Positions 27,149 to 35,476 of a stretch of DNA of 64,000 bases are shown piece by piece. The stretch comes from Aceticella autotrophica (GTDB lineage Bacteria > Bacillota > Thermoanaerobacteria > Thermoanaerobacterales > Thermoanaerobacteraceae): the NCBI RefSeq assembly GCF_017357865.1, contig NZ_CP060096.1, positions 682,001 to 746,000 of the forward strand, in the 5' to 3' direction. The number at the start of each line of letters is the position of its first letter. Within the stretch, counting starts at the first letter, position 1. The notes beneath the pieces were generated by a model that was given only the letters and a program-made list of their open reading frames with translations, did not search any database and was not told where the DNA came from. The position numbers and the translations under genes are program-made.

Positions 27149-27317
27149 AAAAATACAATGAGATAAGTTTTTATATTATTCTTTATGAAAAAGAAGGTTT
27201 TTGAATAATTATGTAGAAATATATATTGGGTAGGGCGTGTCAGAAGAACTAATTTATATAATAAGAGTTTGCTTGATATGTAGGGAGAATTTTTTTAAAA
27301 GCGAGGTTAAAAAGCAA

Positions 27318-29000
27318 ATGAATAAAAAACCTTTACATGAAAATACCCAAGAAAAACAGTTAATTGAGATTATAAAAGCGCAAGAAAGTAAGATTAACGA
27401 ACTGTCCACAGAACTTGAAATTCTAAAAAAGGTTGAGAAGGAATTACAAATATCATTGGCATATAATCAAATTATAAGCGATGCTTGTTTTATGGCGATT
27501 CAAGAAAAGGATTCTTTAAATTATGTTTTCAAAGTCCTAAGTATGGTGAAGAAAAGACTCAAGGTGGATCAAATGTACTTTTTTGAAATTTCTCAGGAAA
27601 AAGGCACAATAAACAGGATTTTTGAGTTTATGACATTAGATGAAGTAAATCAAAAGGAAAAACTTCTGGCAGAATACAGAGAGGGATTAAACTGGTGGAT
27701 TGAAAGGTTTGTAAATGGAGGGACAATGAACTTTGAGAATCTTGAAGCCACTTTATATATAAATCTAAAGAAAATTTTAAGGGAGCAGGGAATCTATATT
27801 AAATTGGTGTTGCCTTTATTTAGAGTAGGAGAATACAGTAGCTTTGTAGGTTTGGGCAGTTGTCTGGAAAAAAGGGAATGGACTGAAACTGATATCAGCT
27901 GCTTTCAATTAGGTATCTTTATTGTTGCAGGATATGTTATGCATAAAGGAATGGAAGAAAAACTTATTTTTTCTTTATATCACGACAAGCTTACAGGGCT
28001 TTACAACCGCAGGTATATAGAAGAAGAAATAAGACATATAGATATACCAAGTCACCTTCCTTTATCGGTTATTATAAGTGATATCAATGGATTGAAGCTG
28101 ATTAATAATTGTTATGGCAATGAAACAGGGGATATTACTTTAAAAAAAGTTGCGGAGGTATTAAAGAAAAACTGTCGACATGAGGATATTATCGCTCGCT
28201 GGGGGGAGGATGAGTTTATTATCTTCCAGCCATTGACTGATGAAAAAGCAACTGAAGAAAGGATTAATAGTATTAATAAGGAGTGCCTTTTAAATGGTGA
28301 TGAGTCTCTTCGGATAAGTCTTTCTTTTGGTTATGCCATAAAAAATAAAGCCGAAGAAAATATCTGTCAGGTAGTGGAGAAAGCCGAAGAAGGGATGTGC
28401 CGTAATAAGTTTTTGCAGAATAAAAGCTACAGAAATGCTGTTATTTTATCTCTGGGGGCTGCTATTCTTGAAAAAAGCATGGAAACAGAAGAACATGCAG
28501 AACGGTTGAAAGAAATATGCAGAAAAATAGGAGAAGGTATGGGCTTGAACTCCCAACAGTTGGACGAGCTGGAGATACTATCGGTACTTCACGATATCGG
28601 GAAAGTGGCCGTCAAAGAAAGTATTTTGCTAAAACCCGGTCCTTTGACAGAGGAAGAATGGGTGGAGATGAAAAAACATTCAAATGTTGGATATCGTATT
28701 GTACAAGTTATACCGGGATTGGCTTCTGTTGCTGAATATATCCTGTACCATCATGAACGTTGGGATGGCAAGGGTTATCCACGAGGGCTGAAAGGAGAAG
28801 AAATCCCGCTGCTATCTCGTATTTTGGCTGTTGCTGACAGTTTTGATGCTATGACAAATGACAGGGTGTACAGGAAAGCAATGAGCACAGAGGAAGCGAT
28901 AGCTGAAATTAAAAGGAATGCAGGAACGCAGTTTGACCCGGCGGTGGTAAATGCTTTTATTGAAAGCTGCTGTAAAAGAGAAAAAAATGATGTTTTATAA
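27318..29000 (+). CDS. GGDEF-HD-GYP protein (cyclic-di-GMP phosphodiesterase, variant GGDEF)
   Basis: About 560 residues, cytoplasmic. Order: coiled coil (~10-45), a GAF-like sensor (~50-220), GGDEF domain (~225-385) and HD-GYP domain (~395-555). The HD-GYP part is complete: LHDIGK (~424), HHERWDGKGYP (~477), DSFDAMTNDRVYR. It should hydrolyse cyclic-di-GMP. The diguanylate motif reads GEDEF instead of GGDEF, with an intact RHED inhibitory site five residues earlier, so it may bind rather than make the nucleotide. Start unclear: GTG 27237 gives 587 residues; ATG 27318 has GAGG upstream and is preferred because a TATAAT-like box lies between. Confidence 0.88.
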   Translation: MNKKPLHENTQEKQLIEIIKAQESKINELSTELEILKKVEKELQISLAYNQIISDACFMAIQEKDSLNYVFKVLSMVKKRLKVDQMYFFEISQEKGTINRIFEFMTLDEVNQKEKLLAEYREGLNWWIERFVNGGTMNFENLEATLYINLKKILREQGIYIKLVLPLFRVGEYSSFVGLGSCLEKREWTETDISCFQLGIFIVAGYVMHKGMEEKLIFSLYHDKLTGLYNRRYIEEEIRHIDIPSHLPLSVIISDINGLKLINNCYGNETGDITLKKVAEVLKKNCRHEDIIARWGEDEFIIFQPLTDEKATEERINSINKECLLNGDESLRISLSFGYAIKNKAEENICQVVEKAEEGMCRNKFLQNKSYRNAVILSLGAAILEKSMETEEHAERLKEICRKIGEGMGLNSQQLDELEILSVLHDIGKVAVKESILLKPGPLTEEEWVEMKKHSNVGYRIVQVIPGLASVAEYILYHHERWDGKGYPRGLKGEEIPLLSRILAVADSFDAMTNDRVYRKAMSTEEAIAEIKRNAGTQFDPAVVNAFIESCCKREKNDVL

Positions 29001-29078
29001 TAGATTTAAAATTATAGAGTAGGGGGTGAATATCTGGTCTAAGCCGTATGAAACTTTTGGGCTTTGATTAGATACATA

Positions 29079-30224
29079 ATGTTTTCTTATATTTGTGAAA
29101 AAATTAATGCTTCTAAATTACGCAGTAGAATTGCGATGATTATCATAATAGCTATTCTTGTGTCATTTGCTGTTTCTTTTGTTGTAATATCTGCTTATGA
29201 TGAAGTTATAATGTCTGCTACAGATAGGGTAAAGTACGATATTGATTTATTTCAAACATTGCTTGAACAAAAGTATCCCGGTGCTTGGAATATTAAAAAT
29301 GGAAAACTTTACAAAGGCAATGTTCAGTTAAATGATAATTACGATGTGGTTGATTGCTTTACTTCGATTTCCGGCAACACAACCACAATTTTTCAAGGAG
29401 ATACAAGAATTTCCACATCTATTAAAAATAACAAAGGTGAACGGGTCATTGGTACAAAGGCTGATCCTGAGGTTGCAGAAACTGTTTTAAAACAGGGTAA
29501 AAATTATTTTGGGATAGCTAATGTAGTTGGGGAAAAATATATTACGGCATATAAGCCTATCAAAGATAATGAAGGGGAAATTATTGGTATGGTTTATACC
29601 GGAATACCCTTGTCTTCTTTTGATATTGTGAAAAAAAGGCTGATTTTAAGAATAGGTTTTCCCAGTTTTCTATTTTTGATATTTGCTATAACAGAAATAA
29701 TGTTAATTGTGGAATGGATTAACGTACGCAAATTAGCTTTAACGGATTCTTTAACAAATGCTTATAACCGTCGTTATTTTACGCAGATGCTGGAAAGGGA
29801 AATAGAATATGCGAAGCGGACAGGGTTGACTTTTTCCATAATTATGGTGGATTTGGACCATTTTAAGAATGTAAATGATCGGTTTGGTCATGCTGCCGGT
29901 GATTTAGTTTTGAAAAGTTTAGTAAATATGATTAAGCAGAGGATACGTAAAACAGACTGCATTGCTCGCTGGGGCGGAGAAGAATTTCTAATACTTTTGC
30001 CTAATACGCCTGTGGATAAGGGAGCATATTTGGCAGAGGAACTTAGAAAACGCTTAAGCCGCATGGTCATTCCTAAGGTGGGACATGTGACTGCCAGCTT
30101 TGGTGTTACGGGTTATTGTGAGGGCGATACGATTGATACCTTGGTTATGCGTGCTGACAGTATGATGTACAAGGCAAAGTCTTCCGGACGAAATTGCGTA
30201 CGGTTTACAGACAAATGCAAGTAA
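29079..30224 (+). CDS. Membrane Cache-GGDEF diguanylate cyclase
   Basis: About 381 residues. TM1 (~20-41), an extracellular single-Cache-like sensor (~42-185: TKADPEVAETVLKQGKNYFG, GEIIGMVYTGIPLSS), TM2 (~190-210), then GGDEF with DSLTNAYNRRYF, MVDLDHFKNVNDRFGH and active GGEEF (~296), preceded by RKTD, the product-inhibition site. It should make cyclic-di-GMP in response to a small extracellular ligand. The start is uncertain: AGGGGGTG at 29021 is ~50 bases upstream, with a stop in between, so the SD may belong to a lost short frame; ATG 29079 or TTG 29064 is used. Confidence 0.88.
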   Translation: MFSYICEKINASKLRSRIAMIIIIAILVSFAVSFVVISAYDEVIMSATDRVKYDIDLFQTLLEQKYPGAWNIKNGKLYKGNVQLNDNYDVVDCFTSISGNTTTIFQGDTRISTSIKNNKGERVIGTKADPEVAETVLKQGKNYFGIANVVGEKYITAYKPIKDNEGEIIGMVYTGIPLSSFDIVKKRLILRIGFPSFLFLIFAITEIMLIVEWINVRKLALTDSLTNAYNRRYFTQMLEREIEYAKRTGLTFSIIMVDLDHFKNVNDRFGHAAGDLVLKSLVNMIKQRIRKTDCIARWGGEEFLILLPNTPVDKGAYLAEELRKRLSRMVIPKVGHVTASFGVTGYCEGDTIDTLVMRADSMMYKAKSSGRNCVRFTDKCK

Positions 30225-30254
30225 ATACTTAAGGTGAAACAGGAGTTGAAAAAA

Positions 30255-30842
30255 ATGATTGCATATAAGTTGGGAAATTCTCTATACCTTAACATTACAA
30301 ACAGGTGTACGAATAGATGTGAGTTTTGTATAAGGCAAAGGGAAATAGGAGTGGGAGGTTATGACCTTCGTCTGGAAAAGGAGCCTTCATTAAAGGAAAT
30401 CATAGAAGCCATCGGTGATCCTTCTGGTTATAAAGAGGTAGTTTTTTGCGGATATGGCGAGCCTTTATTGCGCCTTCAGACTGTTTTGGATGTGTCAAGA
30501 TATTTGAAAAAGAATTATCCCAATGTACCAATTCGCATAAACACCAATGGTCAGGCTAATCTCATTTATGGTGAGGATATAACTCCGCAGTTTAAAGGTC
30601 TGGTGGATGTTATTTCCATAAGCCTTAATGCAGAAAATGCCGAGAAGTATCAGGAGTTATGCCATTCGGACTATGGGAAAGAGGCATATTATTCCATACT
30701 GGAGTTTGCGAGGAAATGTAAGAACCATATTCCTCGCGTGGTATTGTCTGTGGTAGACCTTCCCTCAATAGATGTGGAAAAGTGCAGGAGATTGGCTGAG
30801 GACCTTTGCGTGGAATTGCGAGTCAGAATATACTATGAGTAG
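30255..30842 (+). CDS. TatD-linked radical SAM protein
   Basis: A 195-residue radical SAM enzyme. The 4Fe-4S motif is CTNRCEFC (C18, C22, C25; Cx3Cx2C), and CGYGEPLLRL is the SAM-binding GGEP-like motif. It is short, with only a partial barrel, as in the TatD-associated radical SAM family (TIGR04038 type). No tatD gene is adjacent. ATG 30255 follows CAGGAG. Follows the GGDEF gene by 30 bases and may share its transcript. Reaction unknown. Confidence 0.82.
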   Translation: MIAYKLGNSLYLNITNRCTNRCEFCIRQREIGVGGYDLRLEKEPSLKEIIEAIGDPSGYKEVVFCGYGEPLLRLQTVLDVSRYLKKNYPNVPIRINTNGQANLIYGEDITPQFKGLVDVISISLNAENAEKYQELCHSDYGKEAYYSILEFARKCKNHIPRVVLSVVDLPSIDVEKCRRLAEDLCVELRVRIYYE

Positions 30843-31038
30843 ACTAATTTTGACCTTAAAAATTTATTGTTTTTATTAATTGTATTAATGTTTAAAATTA
30901 TGATATAATAATTTTTAAATTAATGAGTGAAAGTTATATATTATCATGATTTATATAAAAGGAATATATTATTTTGCTTCAAATAATAGAGTTAATGAAA
31001 AATATATAACTAATCCAGGTATTAGGAGGAATAAAATA

Positions 31039-31593
31039 ATGAATGAATTACCATTAATCGAACATTTCAAAAGAAAGATAAATTATGTACCCTGTATAGC
31101 CGGTAGCGACCTTTTAGTGGAAACGATAATAATTGATTTCGATCTTTCCGAATTACTTCCATATATCAATGCTGTAGCTGAAAAAGCGAAATATATCCCT
31201 GAACTTAATTGGATTAAATTTAAGTTTCATGGGTTTCCGCATAAGTATCAGGATGGTGTATGGGATGTTGCAGTTCATCAAAATACTATTTCAGTACGTG
31301 CTTTTTTAGATAGGGATACTGCAGATAAGGTTTCTGACGAGTGTATTAACTATATTAATGATATTATTTTTCACAAAGACGAAATAATACCAAGTTATAA
31401 AGAATGGAAACAACCCAAGGCAATTGATATAATAAAATATTTACCTAAAATTAATTGCGGAAAATGCGGTTTTCCAACCTGTATGGCTTTTGCTGCAAAA
31501 TTAGCTCTTGGAGATACAGATTTGATAAATTGTCCTGAATTATCAAAAGAGCCGGACAAGCGTCAAAAATTGTTAGAGTTACTTGGAAATTAA
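31039..31593 (+). CDS. (Fe-S)-binding protein with ACDS-type cluster motif
   Basis: A 184-residue protein. The C-terminal ~50 residues contain CGKCGFPTCMAFAAKLALGD then C in INCPEL, the four-Cys 4Fe-4S motif (PF04060) shared with the corrinoid Fe-S protein of the acetyl-CoA pathway and RnfB. The N-terminal 130 residues match no domain I recognise. ATG 31039 has AGGAGG 9 bases upstream; a GTG/ATG further up would not. A TATAAT at 30904-30909 may be its -10. Electron transfer is likely, partner unknown. Confidence 0.75.
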   Translation: MNELPLIEHFKRKINYVPCIAGSDLLVETIIIDFDLSELLPYINAVAEKAKYIPELNWIKFKFHGFPHKYQDGVWDVAVHQNTISVRAFLDRDTADKVSDECINYINDIIFHKDEIIPSYKEWKQPKAIDIIKYLPKINCGKCGFPTCMAFAAKLALGDTDLINCPELSKEPDKRQKLLELLGN

Positions 31594-31714
31594 TCCGAAC
31601 TAATATTTTTTATTTTAATTTCAAATTAAAAAGTTGTTTTGATTAGCAAGATTAAACTTTTTGGTTACTGTTCGATTTAAAAATCAAAATTTAATTAGGA
31701 GAAAAATTTAATTT

Positions 31715-31739
31715 AGAGACTATATATGGTCTCTTTTTT
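31715..31739 (+). terminator. Terminator after the Fe-S protein gene
   Basis: AGAGAC / GTCTCT stem with an 8-base loop followed by TTTTT, 120 bases after the gene and before the recombinase locus. Confidence 0.8.
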
Positions 31740-31806
31740 ATTTTGCAAGTGTACAATCTAAGTATACATATATTTATTACGAACGAATTACAAGGGAGGT
31801 GTTTTT

Positions 31807-31935
31807 ATGGATGAAAAAAAAGATAAATCAGAAAAGGTTGAAGACAAAATACTTGTTGTACATGAATTTGATGATAAAGGCAAAAAACTGGAGTATTTAA
31901 TAAAACTTATTATAAAACAAACAATAAATTTATGA
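31807..31935 (+). CDS. Small charged protein before the recombinase
   Basis: A 42-codon frame, MDEKKDKSEKVEDKILVVHE at the start and ending KLIIKQTINL, too short for most finders. A strong SD GGGAGGTG (31795-31802) with ATG 31807 supports translation. Highly charged N-terminus, then a short beta/helix pattern. It ends 40 bases before the serine recombinase and could be a helper protein or a gene cut short by its arrival. No family recognised. Confidence 0.5.
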   Translation: MDEKKDKSEKVEDKILVVHEFDDKGKKLEYLIKLIIKQTINL

Positions 31936-31975
31936 AAAATAATATTATGGTAGTTATCCATGAAGGAGGTTTCAA

Positions 31976-33553
31976 ATGTTTAAGGATAACGTACCGGAAA
32001 AAATTTGGAATTGTGCGGTATACTGCAGGCTGTCAAAGGAAGATTTAAACCATGGATATAGTGAAAGTATACAGGCACAGAAAAACGAATTGACTAAATT
32101 TGTTTTAGAAAATGGTTGGAGTCTTTTTGGTTTTTATATTGATGATGGTGTAAGCGGAACTACCTTTGAACGGGATGATTTTAAAAGAATGATTGATGAC
32201 GTTGAAAAGGGCTTTATAAATTGTATTATAACAAAAGACTTGTCCAGACTTGGACGTGATTATATTGAAACAGGAAGATATTTAGAGAAAGTATTCCCCG
32301 AGTTTGGCATAAGATATATTGCTTTGAATGACGGCATAGATACGTCAAAAGGTGATGATGACAGTATACCTTTTAGAAATGTTGTTAATGATATGTATGC
32401 AAAAGACATATCGAAAAAAATCAAATTTAATCTTTACAGCAAAATGAAAGACGGCTTATATGTAGGAGCATTAGTACCTTATGGGTATAAAAAAGATCCG
32501 AATAATAAAAACAGATTAATACCGTCTAATGATATTACAACTCAGGCAGTAAAGAGAATTTTTTCATTATATATGGATGGTTTTGGCAAACAAAAGATTG
32601 CTAAAATATTATCGGAAGAAGGTTATCCTACACCATCAGAATCAAAAGAGAATTATAATAATTCGAATCAGAAGGTTAAAATGTGGAACAGCAATGCTGT
32701 TCACCGGATATTGACTAATGAAGTATATATTGGAACAATAGTTCAGCATAAAAGAAAAAAAGTATCATACAAGGTTAAAAAAACTAAGGAAGTTCCGGAA
32801 GAAGAATGGATTAAAAAAACTGATATGCATGAGCCTATAATAGATAAAGATATTTTTTGGCAGGTACAGGAGATAATACAGGAAAGGTCAAAAATGAAAT
32901 TCAGACCGGGGCATGTTACACATTTGTTTTCGGGTAAAGCCAGATGCGGTGATTGTGGTTCATATATGGGGTATTTTTATGATAAATATAGAAGTGAGCC
33001 ATGTTGGAAACTTATCTGCGGTGTCTTCAGGAAATATGGTTCAAAAGCTTGTACAATGCATTCTATTCCTGAAAACAAGTTAGAGCAAATTATTTTAGCG
33101 GACCTCAGAGGTATAGTAAAAGAAATGCTTGATTATCAGGAATTGATGAGAATTGCAGAGGATTCGGTTGAGGAAAAATGTATAGAGCAGGAAAATATAT
33201 ACAAGGAATACAAGAAAAGACTTTTCGGTTTGCAAAATACTTTTAAACAGATGTATTATGACAAAATTAAAGGGCTATTAAATGAAGAGCAGTTTAAAAT
33301 ACTTTCCAACGAGATTCAAAATGAAATGAACACTTATCAAAATAAATTAAACGAGATTGAAAAAGATATAAATTCAAAGGATAGGAAAATGATTCTTATA
33401 CAACAGGCATACGAAAAAATTAAAGCAATAGTTGATATGCAGGATTTAAACAGGCAAATGGTTGAAAATCTTATTGACTTTATAGAAATATTTGATGATA
33501 ATAAAATTAAGATACATTATAAATTTTCCACTCCTGAAAATTACTACTCATAG
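31976..33553 (+). CDS. Large serine recombinase (TndX/SpoIVCA-like)
   Basis: A 525-residue site-specific DNA recombinase. The catalytic resolvase domain (~1-150) shows CAVYCRLSKED with the nucleophilic Ser at ~19, FYIDDGVSGTTFERDDFK and ITKDLSRLGRDYIETGRYLE. The recombinase domain (~155-270) starts PYGYKKDPNN, and a Zn-ribbon has CGDCGSYMGY with later Cys pairs, then a coiled coil (~400-480). Such enzymes excise or integrate elements between attachment sites; SpoIVCA excises skin from sigK during sporulation. No other integrative-element genes are beside it. AAGGAGG precedes ATG. Confidence 0.93.
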   Translation: MFKDNVPEKIWNCAVYCRLSKEDLNHGYSESIQAQKNELTKFVLENGWSLFGFYIDDGVSGTTFERDDFKRMIDDVEKGFINCIITKDLSRLGRDYIETGRYLEKVFPEFGIRYIALNDGIDTSKGDDDSIPFRNVVNDMYAKDISKKIKFNLYSKMKDGLYVGALVPYGYKKDPNNKNRLIPSNDITTQAVKRIFSLYMDGFGKQKIAKILSEEGYPTPSESKENYNNSNQKVKMWNSNAVHRILTNEVYIGTIVQHKRKKVSYKVKKTKEVPEEEWIKKTDMHEPIIDKDIFWQVQEIIQERSKMKFRPGHVTHLFSGKARCGDCGSYMGYFYDKYRSEPCWKLICGVFRKYGSKACTMHSIPENKLEQIILADLRGIVKEMLDYQELMRIAEDSVEEKCIEQENIYKEYKKRLFGLQNTFKQMYYDKIKGLLNEEQFKILSNEIQNEMNTYQNKLNEIEKDINSKDRKMILIQQAYEKIKAIVDMQDLNRQMVENLIDFIEIFDDNKIKIHYKFSTPENYYS

Positions 33554-33665
33554 TACATTTTCACCTGCATGCGAAGAATTTCCAACAAATGTTTGTGATG
33601 AATTCATGAAGAAACCATTTCCACCATTTATACCCCCACAAAAAGCACCATATTCGCCATATTGA
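33554..33665 (+). pseudogene. Orphan open reading frame remnant after the recombinase
   Basis: Directly after the recombinase stop, a frame continues without stop for 37 codons and ends in KKPFPPFIPPQKAPYSPY before TGA (33663-33665), with Cys and eight Pro, like coat-protein tails. It has no start with SD. The minus strand is also open here and reads a Gly/Asn-rich stretch (GEYGAFCGGINGGNGFFMN) ending at 33548. I cannot say which is real. It may be one end of a gene split by the recombinase element. Composition is seen; origin is inferred. Confidence 0.3.
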
Positions 33666-33666
33666 T

Positions 33667-33692
33667 AAAAAGCCAGCAAATAGCTGGCTTTT
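33667..33692 (+). terminator. Terminator of the recombinase locus
   Basis: AAAAGCCAGC / GCTGGCTTTT perfect 10-bp stem with a 5-base loop; works on either strand. Confidence 0.85.
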
Positions 33693-33763
33693 ACATATTA
33701 CCAAGCTGATGCTTTTATTGATTTTTGTACTTTTAGTTTAAATAGGAAGGAATGAAAATAAAT

Positions 33764-34861
33764 ATGGAAATATTATTTATGACTTTTATAGATATTTTAA
33801 ATTCACTTCCTCAGAGAAGTCACCATATCATAGATTTTTTGAAAGAAAGGTATGATTTGACAGTATTATTTTGCCGCTATAATGAATCTGGGGTATTCAA
33901 TAAGAAAGATGGGAAAACTAAATATATAGGTATTCCTGTTAAATTTTACGACCTTTTTAATCCTATGACGCTATATAATGCTTATACGGAAATTAATAAG
34001 GAAAGTTATGATATATGCATAGCACAAGGACCATGGATGGGTATTGTTGCTGTAGAATTTAAGAAATCAGGTAAAATAAATTTATTGGCATATGAAGATA
34101 TAGATTATTTTCCGGATTTTTTCCAATATGAAGAAATATATAACAGTACAAGAAATATGGAAAAATTCTGTATTGAAAATGCAGATGTAACGTTTAGTGT
34201 AAATCGATATTTGATAAAGTTGAGAGAAGAACAGACAGGTATTACACCATATTATATTCCCAATGGTGTAAAATTTAATATTTTTCAAAAAAGGGAAAAA
34301 GAGCATGAGGGATTATGCCTTATTTTCAGCGGTTCTCTTGAACATTGGTCAGGCTTGGAACTACCAATAAAAGTATTGCCCGCATTGAGAAGAGAATTTA
34401 AAGAGGTATATGTAAGGGTGCTTGGTAAAGGACACTATGAAGCAGCATTAAAAAAACTTGTAGCAGATTTAAAGATTGATGATTATATACATTTTTATGG
34501 GAAGGTAGAATACAATGACTTGCCATATTATTTTAGTATGGCTGACATAGGATTATGCACATTATTTCCTACTGAACTTATAAACTATTCTTTTCCTTTA
34601 AAAGCAGTTGAATATATGGCGGCAGGTTTGCCTGTTGTTGCTACAGATATGGGGGAACTTGGGGATTTGATAAAAAAGAATAAATGTGGTATAACAATAA
34701 CATACAGTTATACTGATTTATTGGAAAAATTGATTATGCTTTTGAATAATCCAGATAAATTAAGGAGTATGGGGAGTAACGGATTAAAGGCAGCGGAAAT
34801 GTATGATTGGAAAAATTTATTTGAAAAAGAATTAAATATTATTTTGCAAAAACTTGAATAA
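33764..34861 (+). CDS. Glycosyltransferase family 4 / group 1-like protein
   Basis: A 365-residue GT-B protein. C-terminal half shows LIFSGSLEHWSGLELPIKVL, VRVLGKGHYEAALKKL, HFYGKVEYNDLPYYFSMADI and PLKAVEYMAAGLPVVATDMG, the donor-binding block; the E-x7-E motif is not perfect. The N-terminal half is divergent. Start: ATG 33764 (13 bases after GGAAGG) is preferred to ATG 33752, which is only 1 base from it. Isolated, not in a polysaccharide cluster; a role in surface glycosylation is inferred. Confidence 0.78.
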   Translation: MEILFMTFIDILNSLPQRSHHIIDFLKERYDLTVLFCRYNESGVFNKKDGKTKYIGIPVKFYDLFNPMTLYNAYTEINKESYDICIAQGPWMGIVAVEFKKSGKINLLAYEDIDYFPDFFQYEEIYNSTRNMEKFCIENADVTFSVNRYLIKLREEQTGITPYYIPNGVKFNIFQKREKEHEGLCLIFSGSLEHWSGLELPIKVLPALRREFKEVYVRVLGKGHYEAALKKLVADLKIDDYIHFYGKVEYNDLPYYFSMADIGLCTLFPTELINYSFPLKAVEYMAAGLPVVATDMGELGDLIKKNKCGITITYSYTDLLEKLIMLLNNPDKLRSMGSNGLKAAEMYDWKNLFEKELNIILQKLE

Positions 34862-34888
34862 GATTAAAATTTTGATGAAGGGTGAATC

Positions 34889-35158
34889 ATGATGAGTGAT
34901 GGTATAAGAGAGGATGTATTGCTAAGGTTGAAAACCATTAAAGGGCATATAGCTGGGATTGAAAAAATGGTTGAGGAGAGAAAAGGATGTCCAGATATTC
35001 TGTTGCAAATAGCAGCTGTAAGGTCTTCATTGGAGAAGGTTGGACTTTTTATAATAAATGAACATGCTCAGGAGTGTTTTTCTTCAAAAGAAGATGGGAA
35101 AATTACATATGAAGAAATGCAAAGGGTAATAGATTTCCTGATTAAATTTTTGAAATAA
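34889..35158 (+). CDS. csoR: CsoR-family metal-sensing repressor
   Basis: An 89-residue all-helical DUF156 repressor. The metal ligand set C34, H59, C63 has exactly the spacing of copper-sensing CsoR (x-C-H-C), unlike RcnR or FrmR types. LLRLKTIKGHIAGIEKMVEE is the DNA-contacting helix region. No copper ATPase or chaperone gene is adjacent, so its targets are elsewhere, or it senses another thiophilic ligand such as persulfide. GAAGGG lies 6 bases before ATG. Confidence 0.85.
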   Translation: MMSDGIREDVLLRLKTIKGHIAGIEKMVEERKGCPDILLQIAAVRSSLEKVGLFIINEHAQECFSSKEDGKITYEEMQRVIDFLIKFLK

Positions 35159-35234
35159 CAAACATAATATGAACGTTCAAGACGCAGTTTATCTGTCTTA
35201 GTTATATAATACAAAAAAAGAAGAGGTGTTTTTG

Positions 35235-35453
35235 ATGAAGATACATGGCATAATTGATAGTATAGAAGATAATATTGCTGTGATTTTGCTGAATAATGAA
35301 GAAAAAACTATAAACATACCTGTAGATTATCTTCCAAGCAATGTTGTTGAAGGGGATATCATTGATATTTCAATAAATATAAATAAAGGAAAAGCGGTTC
35401 AAAAGTCTGATAAACTTAAAAAGATGATGTCGAAGGTTTATAAAGAAGATTGA
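35235..35453 (+). CDS. DUF3006 family protein
   Basis: A 72-residue protein with a beta-barrel-like pattern: KIHGIIDSIEDNIAVILLNN then NIPVDYLPSNVVEGDIIDI and a basic C-terminal tail. Matches small DUF3006 proteins found beside metallo-beta-lactamase genes in other Firmicutes; none is here. ATG 35235 preferred because AAGAGGTG precedes it; GTG 35226 lies in the SD. Function unknown. Confidence 0.72.
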   Translation: MKIHGIIDSIEDNIAVILLNNEEKTINIPVDYLPSNVVEGDIIDISININKGKAVQKSDKLKKMMSKVYKED

Positions 35454-35476
35454 AATTATCATGAGGATGTGTGTAA

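Noticed and set aside
27001-27204. 67-codon + strand frame overlapping the spore-surface gene
   Set aside because: It overlaps in another frame the end of a gene with a strong SD and conserved composition, and has no SD of its own.
33548-33665. Gly/Asn-rich minus-strand gene after the recombinase
   Set aside because: No start codon with SD; the frame runs through the terminator hairpin. Mentioned only as an alternative reading of the remnant.
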